Positions 22,325 to 30,835 of a stretch of 33,920 bases of DNA are shown one piece after another (positions within the stretch are counted from its first letter, which is position 1; the number at the start of each line of letters is the position of its first letter). The DNA lies in the NCBI GenBank assembly GCA_900542635.1, contig UQOJ01000020.1, forward strand, positions 1 to 33,920. Direction: 5' to 3'. This stretch comes from an uncultured Collinsella sp. (GTDB lineage Bacteria; Actinomycetota; Coriobacteriia; Coriobacteriales; Coriobacteriaceae). Under the pieces are notes generated by a model that did no database searches, was not told the origin of the DNA, and saw only the letters and a program-made list of their open reading frames with translations. Both the position numbers and the translations under genes were made by a program.

Positions 22325-25102
22325 CTATTTACGACCGAACTTGATTTTGATTGCACGCTTTAAAGCATACTTGCCGAGGCTTGGGAGCTTTTGCTCGTAT
22401 TTGACCATCGTGGAGCACTCGGGGCGGTCGCGATCCAGATGGATGGCGTCGAACGCGCACTTGGTGGTGCACAGGCCACAGCCGATGCACTTGTTGGGGT
22501 CGACGATCGAGGCGCCGCAGCCCAGGCAGCGGGCGGTCTCGGCGCGCACCTGCTCCTCGGAAAAGGTCTCAACATACTCGCTAAACGGTGCAGCCTTCTC
22601 GCGCTCGCGGTCCACGTGGGCAACCTCGCGGCTCGCGTTGTCGTAGCTTTCGATCACGGCATCGTCGCGGTCGAGCGAGGTGTAGCGGCGCTGGTTGCGG
22701 CCGATGGTGAGCGTGGAGCCCGGCTGCACAAAGCGATGGATGGACACCGCGGCCTCGTGGCCGGCGGCGATGGCGTCGATGGCAAAGCTGGGGCCGGTGT
22801 AGACGTCGCCGCCCACAAAGATGTCTGGCTCGGCGGTCTGGTAGGTCTGGGGATCGGCAAGGGCACCCTGGCCGCGGCCGAGCTCCACTTTGGAGCCAGC
22901 CAGCAGGTCGCCCCACACAATGGACTGGCCAATCGACATGACGACACGGTCGGCATCGACACGGCGCAGGTCGTTCTCGTCGTACTCGGGCGCAAAACGG
23001 CCCTCGTCGTCAAAGACACGCGTGCAGCGCTTGAAGGTGATACCGCAGACACGACCGGCCTCGTCCAAGTGAATCTCCTTGGGGCCCCAGCCGCAGCTGA
23101 TGTGCGCGCCGTCCTCAACGGCCTCGCGACGTTCTTCCTCGCTGGCGGGCATCTGGGCCTCGCTCTCCAGGCAGAACATCTCAACGTGCTCAGAACCCAG
23201 ACGGCAGGCGTTGCGGGCAACGTCGATAGCCACGTTGCCGCCGCCCACCACAATGGTGCGGCCGGGCAACGCGTCGATCTTGCCACTGTTGACCTCGCGC
23301 AAAAAGTCGACGGCTACGGTCACGTCCTCGGCATCCTCGCCCGGAATGCCGGCAAGGCGGCCGCCCTGGCAGCCAATGGCAACGTAGAAGGCCTTAAAGC
23401 CCTGCGCGCGCAGCTCGTCGAGCGTCACGTCGCGACCGACTTCCACGCCATAGCGGAACTCGGCACCCATCAGGCGAATGACCTCGACCTCGGCCTCGAT
23501 AACATCCTTCTGCAGCTTAAAGCTGGGAATGCCGTAGGTAAGCATGCCGCCCGGGTGCTCGTTCTTCTCGAACACGACGGGCCTGTAGCCCTTCTCGGCC
23601 AGATAAAAGGCGCAGGACAGACCGGCCGGACCGGCGCCGATGATGGCGATCTTCTGGTCGAAGCCGCCGGCACGCGTTGGGGTCACCACAGGTGGGACAT
23701 AGCGGGTCGCGGCATCCAGATCGCGCTGGGCGATGAACTTCTTGACCTCGTCGATGGCCACGGCGGCGTCCACACGGCCGCGGGTGCAGGCATCCTCACA
23801 GCGGCGGTTGCACACACGGCCGCAGATAGCGGGCAGCGGGTTCTCGCGCTTAATGAGTGCTAGGGCCTCGTCATAGCGACCCTGAGCCGCGAGCTTCAAA
23901 TAGCCCTGAACGGCAACGTGCGCAGGGCAGGCCGTCTTGCAGGGAGCGGTGCCGGACTCATGCGTCTCGATGCGGTTGTCGTTGCGGTAGTTGGGCGACC
24001 ACTTGGTGTGGTCCCACTTGGTGGCGTCGGGCAGCTCCTGGCGCGGATACTCGGGCGCCTGTCCGCCGGCCTTTTTGCTGCAGAGCTTCTGGCCTAGCTT
24101 GGCGGCGCCGGCCGGGCACACCTCAACGCAGCGACCGCAGGCAACGCACTTGTCCTTCTCGACCTTGGCGACATAGGCCGAGCGCGACAGGTTGGGCGTG
24201 TTGAACAGCTGAGAGGTGCGCAAGGCGTAGCACACGTTGACGTTGCAGTTGCAGATGGCGAAGATCTTGTTCTCGCCGTCAATGTTGGTAATCTGGTGCA
24301 CAAAGCCGTTGTCCTCGGCCTGGCGCAAGATGTCGTAGACCTCTTCGCGCGTCACATAGTGGCCACGGTCGGTCTCGACCACGTAGTCGGCCATATCGCC
24401 CACAGCGATGCACCAGTCGGCCGGGTCGTCGGCGCAGCCCTCGCCCATTACGCGACGGCTCGCGCGGCAGCTGCAGGTGCTGGCGGCATACTTACCCTCG
24501 TATTTGTCGAGCCAGTGCTCGATATGCTCGATCGGCACCGAGGTGTTCGCGGCGTCGATAGCCTTCTCGACTGGAATGACATGCATGCCGATACCGGCGC
24601 CTCCGGGCGGCACCATCGGCGTGGCCTTGGACAGCGGTCCCTTGGACGCCTGCTCAAAGAACTTGGCATAGACCGGATGTTCCTCGAGCTGGCTCACGCG
24701 CATGTTGAGAAACTCGGCGGAACCCGGCACCAGCATGGGCAGCACCCACTGCTTGGCGCGCTCGGGGTTTTCCCAGTTGTACTCAAGCAGACCCGTGTAG
24801 CTCATGTCGTCGAGCATCTTCTCGATATCGGCTTCGGGCATGCCGGTGAGCTTGACCATCTCGGGCAGCGTATAGGGACGGCGCATCTTCATCTTGCAGA
24901 GCACTTCGGCCTGCTCGTCGGTTGCGGCCTCGGCAAACGACCAGTACTCGTAGCCCAGCAGCTCATCGCGATGCAGCAGACGGTTGGTGCAGTGCTCGCA
25001 CAGCTTGACGATTGCCTCGCGCGGATGCTCCGGAAGCGGCGGCACGAACTCCGAACCGATGTCGGGCTCGGTGTAACTAATCCCCGGTCCGTTGAGAATC
25101 AT
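22325..25102 (-). CDS. Multi-cluster Fe-S / FAD NAD(P)-dependent oxidoreductase (glutamate-synthase beta-like)
   Basis: 925-residue cytoplasmic flavoprotein. Order: an N-terminal region of about 190 residues with a winged-helix-like stretch; a Cys-rich part (STCSCRAS, CADDPADWC, ICNCNVNVC, ~195-295); a ferredoxin motif KCVACGRCVEVCP (~318); the glutamate-synthase small-subunit Fe-S domain (CKTACP, CGRVCNRRCEDAC, ~390-435); FAD-binding IIGAGPAGLS (~485); NAD(P)-binding VVGGGNVAID (~618); and a C-terminal ferredoxin pair (CLGCG, CIGCGLCTTKC, ~858-885). It would move electrons between NAD(P)H and several [4Fe-4S] clusters; the substrate is unknown and no glutamate-synthase large subunit is present. 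The ATG at 25102 is chosen for AGAAGGG upstream. It is divergent from tetR, with shared operators. Confidence 0.88.
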   Translation of the reverse strand: MILNGPGISYTEPDIGSEFVPPLPEHPREAIVKLCEHCTNRLLHRDELLGYEYWSFAEAATDEQAEVLCKMKMRRPYTLPEMVKLTGMPEADIEKMLDDMSYTGLLEYNWENPERAKQWVLPMLVPGSAEFLNMRVSQLEEHPVYAKFFEQASKGPLSKATPMVPPGGAGIGMHVIPVEKAIDAANTSVPIEHIEHWLDKYEGKYAASTCSCRASRRVMGEGCADDPADWCIAVGDMADYVVETDRGHYVTREEVYDILRQAEDNGFVHQITNIDGENKIFAICNCNVNVCYALRTSQLFNTPNLSRSAYVAKVEKDKCVACGRCVEVCPAGAAKLGQKLCSKKAGGQAPEYPRQELPDATKWDHTKWSPNYRNDNRIETHESGTAPCKTACPAHVAVQGYLKLAAQGRYDEALALIKRENPLPAICGRVCNRRCEDACTRGRVDAAVAIDEVKKFIAQRDLDAATRYVPPVVTPTRAGGFDQKIAIIGAGPAGLSCAFYLAEKGYRPVVFEKNEHPGGMLTYGIPSFKLQKDVIEAEVEVIRLMGAEFRYGVEVGRDVTLDELRAQGFKAFYVAIGCQGGRLAGIPGEDAEDVTVAVDFLREVNSGKIDALPGRTIVVGGGNVAIDVARNACRLGSEHVEMFCLESEAQMPASEEERREAVEDGAHISCGWGPKEIHLDEAGRVCGITFKRCTRVFDDEGRFAPEYDENDLRRVDADRVVMSIGQSIVWGDLLAGSKVELGRGQGALADPQTYQTAEPDIFVGGDVYTGPSFAIDAIAAGHEAAVSIHRFVQPGSTLTIGRNQRRYTSLDRDDAVIESYDNASREVAHVDREREKAAPFSEYVETFSEEQVRAETARCLGCGASIVDPNKCIGCGLCTTKCAFDAIHLDRDRPECSTMVKYEQKLPSLGKYALKRAIKIKFGRK

Positions 25103-25195
25103 GGTTGTCCCTTCTCTTGCCGCAGCCCGACGAGGCCGCAGCGCCCCTCTTTTTTTGCAGGCCGGGCATGCCCCCATGCCGTTCACCCGCCATTG

Positions 25196-25233
25196 TTGAC
25201 ATTGTGTCAAAAATAGTATTGACGAACCGTCAA
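25196..25233. promoter_or_regulatory. Two TTGAC-N5-GTCAA operators between oxidoreductase and tetR
   Basis: Perfect dyads TTGACA-TTG-TGTCAA (25196-25210) and TTGACG-AAC-CGTCAA (25219-25233), 23 bp centre to centre, in the divergent intergenic gap. A GGTCA half-site follows near 25259-25263. This is the usual place and form for a TetR-family operator controlling itself and its neighbour. Confidence 0.75.
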
Positions 25234-25291
25234 CAATATTCAAGACTGTTAGGCGAACGGTCAGGCAAAAGAGGATGAAAGGCGGCAAAAC

Positions 25292-25954
25292 ATGGGCAAG
25301 AACACAGCAGGTACTTCTGTGGTCGATGCCGTCCCCGCATCCGATAGCGCGGCAAAGCGCCTGACGGGCGACGAACGCCGTCGCGAGATCCTCGCCGCCG
25401 TGCGCACCGTAAGCTCCGAGCTGGGCGTGTCCCACCTATCGGTATCGGCCGTGACCAAGCGAGCCGGTTGCACGCGTTCATTGTTCTACCACTACTTCGC
25501 CGATATGGACGCCGCCGTCACCGCTGTGATGGACGAGGCGATCGACGGCTTTATCTCCGAACTCGAGCAGTGGAACGCCGACCGCACCGTCGGCGATATC
25601 GAGGGCGCGCTCGACACCGTCGCCCCGCTCTTTAAGCGCCTGGTCGCCAGCGGCCACGAGCTGCCGAGCACGCTCACCTCGAGCAGTGGCGCGCTCTACG
25701 GCGGCTTTTTGCACAACGTGGTCCAGCGCGTGGCGCAGTATATCTGCGACACCACCGTGGTGGATTTTGTCGCCCATCATGAGCTACGCATCGACCATGT
25801 CTACGAGACGTTCTACACCCTCATCATGGGGTTGTTGATGTATATCCGCACGCACCCCGATGTGCCCGACGAGACGGTCAAGGAAATCATCGCCTCGACA
25901 CTCCACATCGAGGGCTATACCGCCAAGTATCCGGAGCGCAAGCCCCAGAACTGA
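25292..25954 (+). CDS. TetR-family transcriptional regulator
   Basis: 220-residue regulator. After a ~25-residue leader the TetR helix-turn-helix spans about 28-75 (RRREILAAV, VSAVTKRAGCTRSLFYHYF); the rest is an all-helical ligand and dimer domain (LYGGFLHNVVQRVAQYI read as GGFLHNVV, and VYETFYTLIMGLLMYI in part). It is transcribed away from the oxidoreductase and toward the membrane-protein gene 63 nt downstream, probably as an operon. The two TTGAC-N5-GTCAA dyads upstream are its likely operators. The ligand is unknown. Start: ATG 25292 with GAAAGGCGG upstream. Confidence 0.9.
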   Translation: MGKNTAGTSVVDAVPASDSAAKRLTGDERRREILAAVRTVSSELGVSHLSVSAVTKRAGCTRSLFYHYFADMDAAVTAVMDEAIDGFISELEQWNADRTVGDIEGALDTVAPLFKRLVASGHELPSTLTSSSGALYGGFLHNVVQRVAQYICDTTVVDFVAHHELRIDHVYETFYTLIMGLLMYIRTHPDVPDETVKEIIASTLHIEGYTAKYPERKPQN

Positions 25955-26017
25955 CGACATTTGGCCAAACTGCCCGCGATCAGAAGAGGGGCCGCGGGCG
26001 TGTGAAAGGAGAGCAGC

Positions 26018-27025
26018 ATGCTGTTCGATGTTTGGGGTAGCGATACCCTTATCCACTGGGCCGGCTGGGCCATGGTCTTTATTGGCCTGATCGTGCTCAA
26101 CGAGGTCGGCCGCCGCACCAAGCTGGGCGCGGCGATCATCTTTGGCGTGGCTCCGCTGGCCATGACCATCTACTGCGTCGCCATCGCCATCGGCGTCTCG
26201 CAGGGCGCCGAGTGGGCACTCACCAACCCCACCCATGTGTACCAGAACAGCTGGTTCCACTACGCCAAGGTATACGCGGCGCTGGCCGGTTGCTGGGGCT
26301 TCATTGCCATTAAGTACCAGTGGGGCAAGATCGGCAAGGCGCATTGGTTCCGCGCATGGCCGTTTGTGATCGTCGCCATCAACATCATGATCGCCGTCGT
26401 GTCCGACTTTGAGAGCGCCTATCACTTCTTTGTCCTGGGCGAGTCCACCTGGGTCACCTCCGAAGGTGCCACGCAGCTGGCCGGCTGGAACAACGTGTTC
26501 AACGGCATCGCCGGTATCATCAACATCTTCTGCATGACCGGTTGGTGGAGCGTCTACGCCTCCGAGGATCAGACCGACATGCTGTGGCCCGACATGACCT
26601 GGGTCTACATCATCGCCTACGATATCTGGAACTTCTGCTACACCTACAACTGCCTGCCCACCCACTCCTGGTTCTGCGGCTTTGCGCTGCTGCTGGCGCC
26701 CACCGTCGCCGCCTTTATCTGGAACAAGGGCGGCTGGATCCAGAACCGCGCCTTTACGCTGGCTATTTGGTGCATGTTTGCCCAGGTGTTCCCGTTCTTC
26801 CAGGAGGAGTCCATCTTTGTGACCCACTCCACGCTCGACCCCGGCGCCGCTACCGCGGTCTCGATCGCCGCACTGGTCGCCAACGTCGCCGCGATCATCT
26901 ACATCGCCTACCGTGCCAAGAAGCTCGGCCGCAATCCCTACAAGCAGGATGTCTTTGAGGGCACCAGCGATTGGGAGAAGGCTACTGCTCGCCGCGCCAA
27001 GGTTGATTACGCGCACGCCGAGTAA
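26018..27025 (+). CDS. Polytopic membrane protein, DUF5692-like
   Basis: 335-residue integral membrane protein with about nine hydrophobic segments and many aromatic residues (Trp-rich, e.g. GWWSVYASE, CLPTHSWFCGF). N-terminal MLFDVWGSDTLIHWAGW precedes the first helix; the C-terminus is a short basic/acidic cytoplasmic tail. I match it by memory to DUF5692, a family of unknown function seen in Coriobacteriia; this match is moderate. AAAGGAG lies about 7 nt before the ATG. It follows tetR and opposes the Fe-S oxidoreductase, so the three may form one TetR-controlled unit, such as transport or membrane sensing linked to a redox reaction. Confidence 0.75.
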   Translation: MLFDVWGSDTLIHWAGWAMVFIGLIVLNEVGRRTKLGAAIIFGVAPLAMTIYCVAIAIGVSQGAEWALTNPTHVYQNSWFHYAKVYAALAGCWGFIAIKYQWGKIGKAHWFRAWPFVIVAINIMIAVVSDFESAYHFFVLGESTWVTSEGATQLAGWNNVFNGIAGIINIFCMTGWWSVYASEDQTDMLWPDMTWVYIIAYDIWNFCYTYNCLPTHSWFCGFALLLAPTVAAFIWNKGGWIQNRAFTLAIWCMFAQVFPFFQEESIFVTHSTLDPGAATAVSIAALVANVAAIIYIAYRAKKLGRNPYKQDVFEGTSDWEKATARRAKVDYAHAE

Positions 27026-27095
27026 CATACCCGGCGCAAACGCCGCTTAAATGTGAAGCCGCCTGGCCGGCTCCGCGCAATGCAACGTATTGCAT

Positions 27096-27135
27096 GCCCC
27101 CGGAAAGCGATTTGTCCGCTTTCCGGGGGCTTTTT
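27096..27135 (+). terminator. Rho-independent terminator after the DUF5692-like gene
   Basis: 14-bp stem GCCCCCGGAAAGCG / CGCTTTCCGGGGGC with a short loop, then TTTTTGTTGTT. A classic strong terminator closing the tetR-membrane protein operon. Confidence 0.95.
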
Positions 27136-27266
27136 GTTGTTGCGCGCATCCACGCACATATTCGAAACCTCTCGCACAGATAAAATCAGATTTCCGATCG
27201 CCTGACAGCTCTATATGACTCTGTTTTTGGGTACATTGTTGTCCCGATATTGAGCTTGGGGGATAT

Positions 27267-28763
27267 ATGAAAGATGAGACGATGGGTCAAGAGGATGCGG
27301 CCCAAGATGCAGAAGCTTGCGCTGAGGCCTTGGAGAGCTTAGACCGAATTTCACTCGATGAGATTGCGTTTGACGATTCGGGCGTTGATGTGCAGGATGA
27401 GCCGGAAGCCGAGGCGCAGCCCGATGATCAGGATGCAGACGACGTCGAGCCTACCGAAGATGAGGCAGATCACGAAGACACCGAAAGCGAGGCCGGCAAC
27501 CAGCCCGAATCCGACACGGGCGAGGAAACCGTCTTGCTCGACAGCTTGCCGGCCGAGGATTCGCTGACCCGCGAGCTTCCTGGCCTGGGTTCCGCACCAG
27601 CCGTGGACGAGACCATCGCCATGGGCGATATTCCCCTGCCGTCCGTTCCCTCGGCACGCGAGGCCGAGGTTCGCCATCGCAAGATGTCGCCCAAGCGCCG
27701 CAATCTGATGGTCGCCGGTGTCGTGGCCGTCGCGCTCGTCGCCGGCGGCGCAGGCTATGCTGCCTGGAACGGATATCAGCAAGAGCAGGCTGCCGCTGTC
27801 GCCGCCAATGCCCACACGATGATGTCAGTGCAGATTGGCGTGCATGCCGCGGGCCTCGACTGTTCCACTGGCTCCAAGATTCCCGTACAGGTGAGCGGTC
27901 AGGATTCTGACGGCTCCTCCGTGAGCGAAACGCTCTATGTTGACGAGCACGGCCGCGGCATCAAACTGCTGCCCGGCGATTACGCGCTCTCCATCGCTGC
28001 CTCCCCCATCGCGGCCGACGGCACCATCTATACCGTCCCGACCACCAAGACGCAGGCCACCGTTAAGAGCGATGGACAGGATTTAAGTGCCCAGGCTACC
28101 TTTAAGCTCAAGGTGCCTTCGGCCGGCACGGTAACCGACGACCAGATCGATGCCGCCGCCAAATATGCCGAGGAGGGAGGCGCGAGCTCCGCCGCCACCG
28201 CCAAGGTACTCCAGCAGGCGGCAACCGCGCGGCGCGACGCCGCCGTCAATGCAGTGAGCGCGCAAAAGGCACAGGCGGCCCGTGATGCCGACGCCCGTCA
28301 CAAGGCAACCGACCTTTACCAGCTCGATATCCCCGTCGAGTGGTACGGCAAGGTCGAGACTTGGCAGAATGGCAGCACGCTATGCATCTATCTTGCCGGC
28401 GACAGCAATACGCCGATCGTGACGCTCGTCGCGGTGCGCGAGGGCGAGAGCTTTACGCCCGATGAGGGCGATACGGTTTTGGGTGCGGCCAATCTAGGCA
28501 ACGGTTATACCGTCTACGCCAGCGGCCCCGTCTATCCGTACGTGGTGCCCCAGACCATCAACGGACGGACGCAGAATTCCGTGTCGACCTACCCCATGGA
28601 CACGGCCATTGAGCTTGTCGAGCTTACGACCGGCAACCGCTACACCTATAGCCAGATCAAGAACGTGCTGGTCGACAAAGACGGCAAGGCAGACGCCGCG
28701 ACCAAACTCGAGACCGACTACCTCGCCCAGATTCTCCTGCCGAGTATCAAAGCCCAGGACTAG
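27267..28763 (+). CDS. Bitopic membrane protein of unknown function with acidic N-terminal tail
   Basis: 498 residues, not recognised. The first ~140 residues are strongly acidic low complexity (Asp/Glu), with two motifs EETVLLDSLP (Thr88) and DETIAMGDIPLP (Thr116). Basic MSPKRR precedes one membrane helix (about 146-166), giving an N-in, C-out topology. The ~330-residue outer part has a beta-rich section (about 185-285), an Ala-rich helical stretch (about 290-345), and a C-terminal domain beginning YQLDIPVEWYGKVE. It has its own upstream gap after a terminator and stands alone. GGGGGA lies only 3 nt before the ATG at 27267; a second in-frame ATG is at 27282. The tail resembles the phosphatase tail at 961-2895. 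Confidence 0.8.
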   Translation: MKDETMGQEDAAQDAEACAEALESLDRISLDEIAFDDSGVDVQDEPEAEAQPDDQDADDVEPTEDEADHEDTESEAGNQPESDTGEETVLLDSLPAEDSLTRELPGLGSAPAVDETIAMGDIPLPSVPSAREAEVRHRKMSPKRRNLMVAGVVAVALVAGGAGYAAWNGYQQEQAAAVAANAHTMMSVQIGVHAAGLDCSTGSKIPVQVSGQDSDGSSVSETLYVDEHGRGIKLLPGDYALSIAASPIAADGTIYTVPTTKTQATVKSDGQDLSAQATFKLKVPSAGTVTDDQIDAAAKYAEEGGASSAATAKVLQQAATARRDAAVNAVSAQKAQAARDADARHKATDLYQLDIPVEWYGKVETWQNGSTLCIYLAGDSNTPIVTLVAVREGESFTPDEGDTVLGAANLGNGYTVYASGPVYPYVVPQTINGRTQNSVSTYPMDTAIELVELTTGNRYTYSQIKNVLVDKDGKADAATKLETDYLAQILLPSIKAQD

Positions 28764-28836
28764 CCTGGCGCAGCAAGGTGCTCCCCAACCGTGATGAAGG
28801 AGCCAGGAGGTCCTGACCCCACAGGTCCATAGATGA

Positions 28837-30189
28837 TTAGGCAAGGAGCCACTTCCATGCGGGCATAACGTGTACCACACCGTGCTCGCATGGAATATCG
28901 GTCTGTTCATCCATGGTAACGATTGCCGACTCGCCAAGATCAAACTGGGCCATCGAGGCATCAAGCGCGGCAATTTCGCGCTCGCGCGTTTTCTCACTTG
29001 CCATATCCGCACTCACCTGAATCAGGCTATAAGCCCGCATGAGAAGCGCGTCCCCAGCCACAAAGTCCACCTCATGGCTTTTGCTCTTCTCTTTGATCAG
29101 CAGGCGGCAGACCGAGCCGGTCCTCACCGCGGGAGTCCTTCTTCTTAGCGCATTGAACACTGCGGTCTCGAGCCTCTGGCCCTGGTCCAATGCTGATGCG
29201 GGAGAGAATGCTCCAAACATCGCAGGGTCGACAGCGTAGACCTTAGACGCAGACCGCATGTTATTTGCCAGTGAACGCGTGAACTCCGGCACAGAAAATA
29301 ACAGGTAGGCGTCCTCATAATACTCAAGTAAGTCGCTGAGCGAATTACGACTGACGGGTATCTGTCTGCTCTTGAACTCGTTGTACACTTTGTTCACTGA
29401 CAGCTCTCGTCCCGAAGATGCCATACACCGCGTCAAGAACAGCGATGCCAGGCGAGGGTTCTTGACGTCGTAACGTTCAACGACGTCCATGGCGACCGTT
29501 CGCGAAGCATATTCCTGTAGCAGCTGAATCGCGTCTGCAGGCGTCTGCTCAAGTGTCGCGATGAATCCCCCTTGTTCAAGATACCCGATCAGATGATGTC
29601 GAAGCAGCGCTGCATCGCTCGGGGAAAAGGTCGCATCTGGCTCGGGAACGCTCCCCGTCTTATATCGAACGTATTCCGAAAAACTCAACGGAAAAAGCTC
29701 TCGCACAAGAGAACGACCCCTGAACTCGCTCTTAAGTTCTGAGGACAGCATCTTAGAAGAAGATCCCGTCACATAGACGGTCGCTTTCTCCGTATCGACT
29801 ACACGCCGCAGAAACGCACCCCATTCGGGAATTTCCTGGATCTCGTCAAAGAAAATGTAAGCGCCCTCGGTTCGAGCAACAGGATACAGCGCATAGAACG
29901 TGTCGAGCACGTCCGCCAGCAGCGATGGCTCATACGGGCGCAAGCGCTCATCCTCAAAATTGAAGTAAAGCATCCGGTCAAGCTCGACGCCCCGGCTCTG
30001 AAGCCGCCGCATCTCCTGATACAGGCGATACGTCTTTCCACAACGGCGGGCCCCCACAATCACATTTACGATGTTGTCGCGCTTTGGCTCCTGTGGGTTT
30101 CCTAGATCAAGGTCTCGCTCAAAGACCTGCGGAACCCCCTGTTGTTCAAAGTCCTTTATTTTCTGGGCGATCAAGTCGTTGAATGCCAT
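28837..30189 (-). CDS. AAA_14/DUF4143-family ATPase
   Basis: 450-residue ATPase of the archaeal-type/DUF4143 group. The AAA_14 domain (about 38-170) has Walker A VGARRCGKT, a Walker B region IFFDEIQEIPEW and sensor TGSSSKML. A helical linker (LPLSFSEY-like PLSFSEYVRYK) leads to the C-terminal DUF4143 part with a PD-(D/E)XK-like SKSHEVDFVAG. Such proteins are common, often variable accessory genes whose function is not established. The promoter sits inside a 60-bp dyad (30198-30257), which suggests self-regulation. It is convergent with the membrane-protein gene. A 5' fragment of a related gene is at 14953. Confidence 0.9.
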   Translation of the reverse strand: MAFNDLIAQKIKDFEQQGVPQVFERDLDLGNPQEPKRDNIVNVIVGARRCGKTYRLYQEMRRLQSRGVELDRMLYFNFEDERLRPYEPSLLADVLDTFYALYPVARTEGAYIFFDEIQEIPEWGAFLRRVVDTEKATVYVTGSSSKMLSSELKSEFRGRSLVRELFPLSFSEYVRYKTGSVPEPDATFSPSDAALLRHHLIGYLEQGGFIATLEQTPADAIQLLQEYASRTVAMDVVERYDVKNPRLASLFLTRCMASSGRELSVNKVYNEFKSRQIPVSRNSLSDLLEYYEDAYLLFSVPEFTRSLANNMRSASKVYAVDPAMFGAFSPASALDQGQRLETAVFNALRRRTPAVRTGSVCRLLIKEKSKSHEVDFVAGDALLMRAYSLIQVSADMASEKTREREIAALDASMAQFDLGESAIVTMDEQTDIPCEHGVVHVMPAWKWLLA

Positions 30190-30197
30190 GATTCTCC

Positions 30198-30257
30198 AAT
30201 CTTGCTCTCTAGCTAATCAAAATTATAGCGATTCTTGATTAATTAGAGAGCAAGATT
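30198..30257 (-). promoter_or_regulatory. Long dyad overlapping the ATPase promoter
   Basis: Arms AATCTTGCTCTCTA (30198-30211) and TAGAGAGCAAGATT (30244-30257) pair perfectly; inner arms AATCAA / TTGATT (30215-30220, 30235-30240) extend the symmetry. The centre holds TATAAT on the minus strand (30222-30227), a good -10 for the ATPase gene starting at 30189. A repressor bound to both arms would cover the promoter. Confidence 0.75.
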
Positions 30258-30418
30258 ATGTCTGACTTGATTAAAACTTAAGCAAGTTTTTTCACTATTA
30301 CTGCTCGAAGGATGCCGAGTGGCTGAGAGGACAACCAAACTCGAATGCGACTCCCTGGACAGTCGATTTGGGACGGGGCTTTTTGACTACCCTCCCCCTG
30401 TAGAAAAATCCCTAACGC

Positions 30419-30485
30419 AGTTGCGGTGAAATAGGGACTGTTTTTGCTGGTCAAACCGTAAAACAATCCCTATTTCACCGCAACT
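30419..30485. repeat. Perfect 19-bp inverted repeat with 29-nt loop
   Basis: AGTTGCGGTGAAATAGGGA (30419-30437) is exactly inverted at 30467-30485. GTTTT/AAAAC just inside adds more pairing. It lies in the 320-bp gene-free gap between the ATPase and the small acidic protein, 25 nt past the latter's stop, so it may end that transcript or be a mobile or REP-like unit. The rest of the gap (30258-30418) shows only a weak AAAACTT/AAGTTTT hairpin. Confidence 0.9.
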
Positions 30486-30509
30486 TATTGGTGGCCTTTT
30501 GGGTAGCAC

Positions 30510-30704
30510 TCAGCGCCACGGGTCGGCTTCGAACAGCGGCTCGCGCTCGGGGCGGCGATCGCTGTAGGGATCGTAGCCGTCATCGTCCTCGTTCTCGGCA
30601 CGGATGTAGGGGTCGCGCGGCTTGGGCGCCGGCTTAGGCGAAACCTTCGATGCGGCGGGCGCTGTCTCAGCCGCCGGTGCGTTAGCCTTGTTCTCGTCTT
30701 TCAT
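30510..30704 (-). CDS. Small acidic/proline-rich hypothetical protein (64 aa)
   Basis: A short, presumably cytoplasmic, disordered-looking protein: an Ala/Pro/Lys-rich first half (SPKPAPKP) and a second half rich in Asp, Tyr and Arg (DDDGYDPYSDRRPERE) ending EADPWR. The ATG at 30704 is chosen because AAGGAG is 8 nt upstream; ATGs at 30710 and 30722 lie too close to or before that site. It follows clpB on the same strand, but a strong terminator separates them. I recognise no domain and propose no function. Confidence 0.65.
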   Translation of the reverse strand: MKDENKANAPAAETAPAASKVSPKPAPKPRDPYIRAENEDDDGYDPYSDRRPEREPLFEADPWR

Positions 30705-30754
30705 CTGCATAGCTCCTTGCATCGCATCCGTTCAACATCATCGATTGTCGCACG

Positions 30755-30790
30755 AAAAAGGGCGGCGGACCCAATTGGATCCGCTGCCCT
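30755..30790 (-). terminator. Rho-independent terminator after clpB
   Basis: A near-perfect stem of about 13 bp (GGGCAGCGGATCC / GGGTCCGCCGCCC, AATT loop) followed on the minus strand by TTTTTCG, 46 nt past the clpB stop. Confidence 0.9.
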
Positions 30791-30835
30791 TGGCGTTTAG
30801 AGACGACTGGCAGATTTTAAGGCATGGCCCAAAAT

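Noticed and set aside
22325..25102. Glutamate synthase small subunit (gltD) as the specific identity of the large oxidoreductase
   Set aside because: The protein is about twice the usual size, has extra Cys-rich and ferredoxin domains, and no gltB is adjacent, so only the domain-level similarity is kept.
30311..30350. CTGAGAGGAC stretch reminiscent of a TPP (thi-box) riboswitch
   Set aside because: The required GATCTGG/AATACC and CAGCGNAGGGA parts are missing and no thiamine gene follows on either strand.
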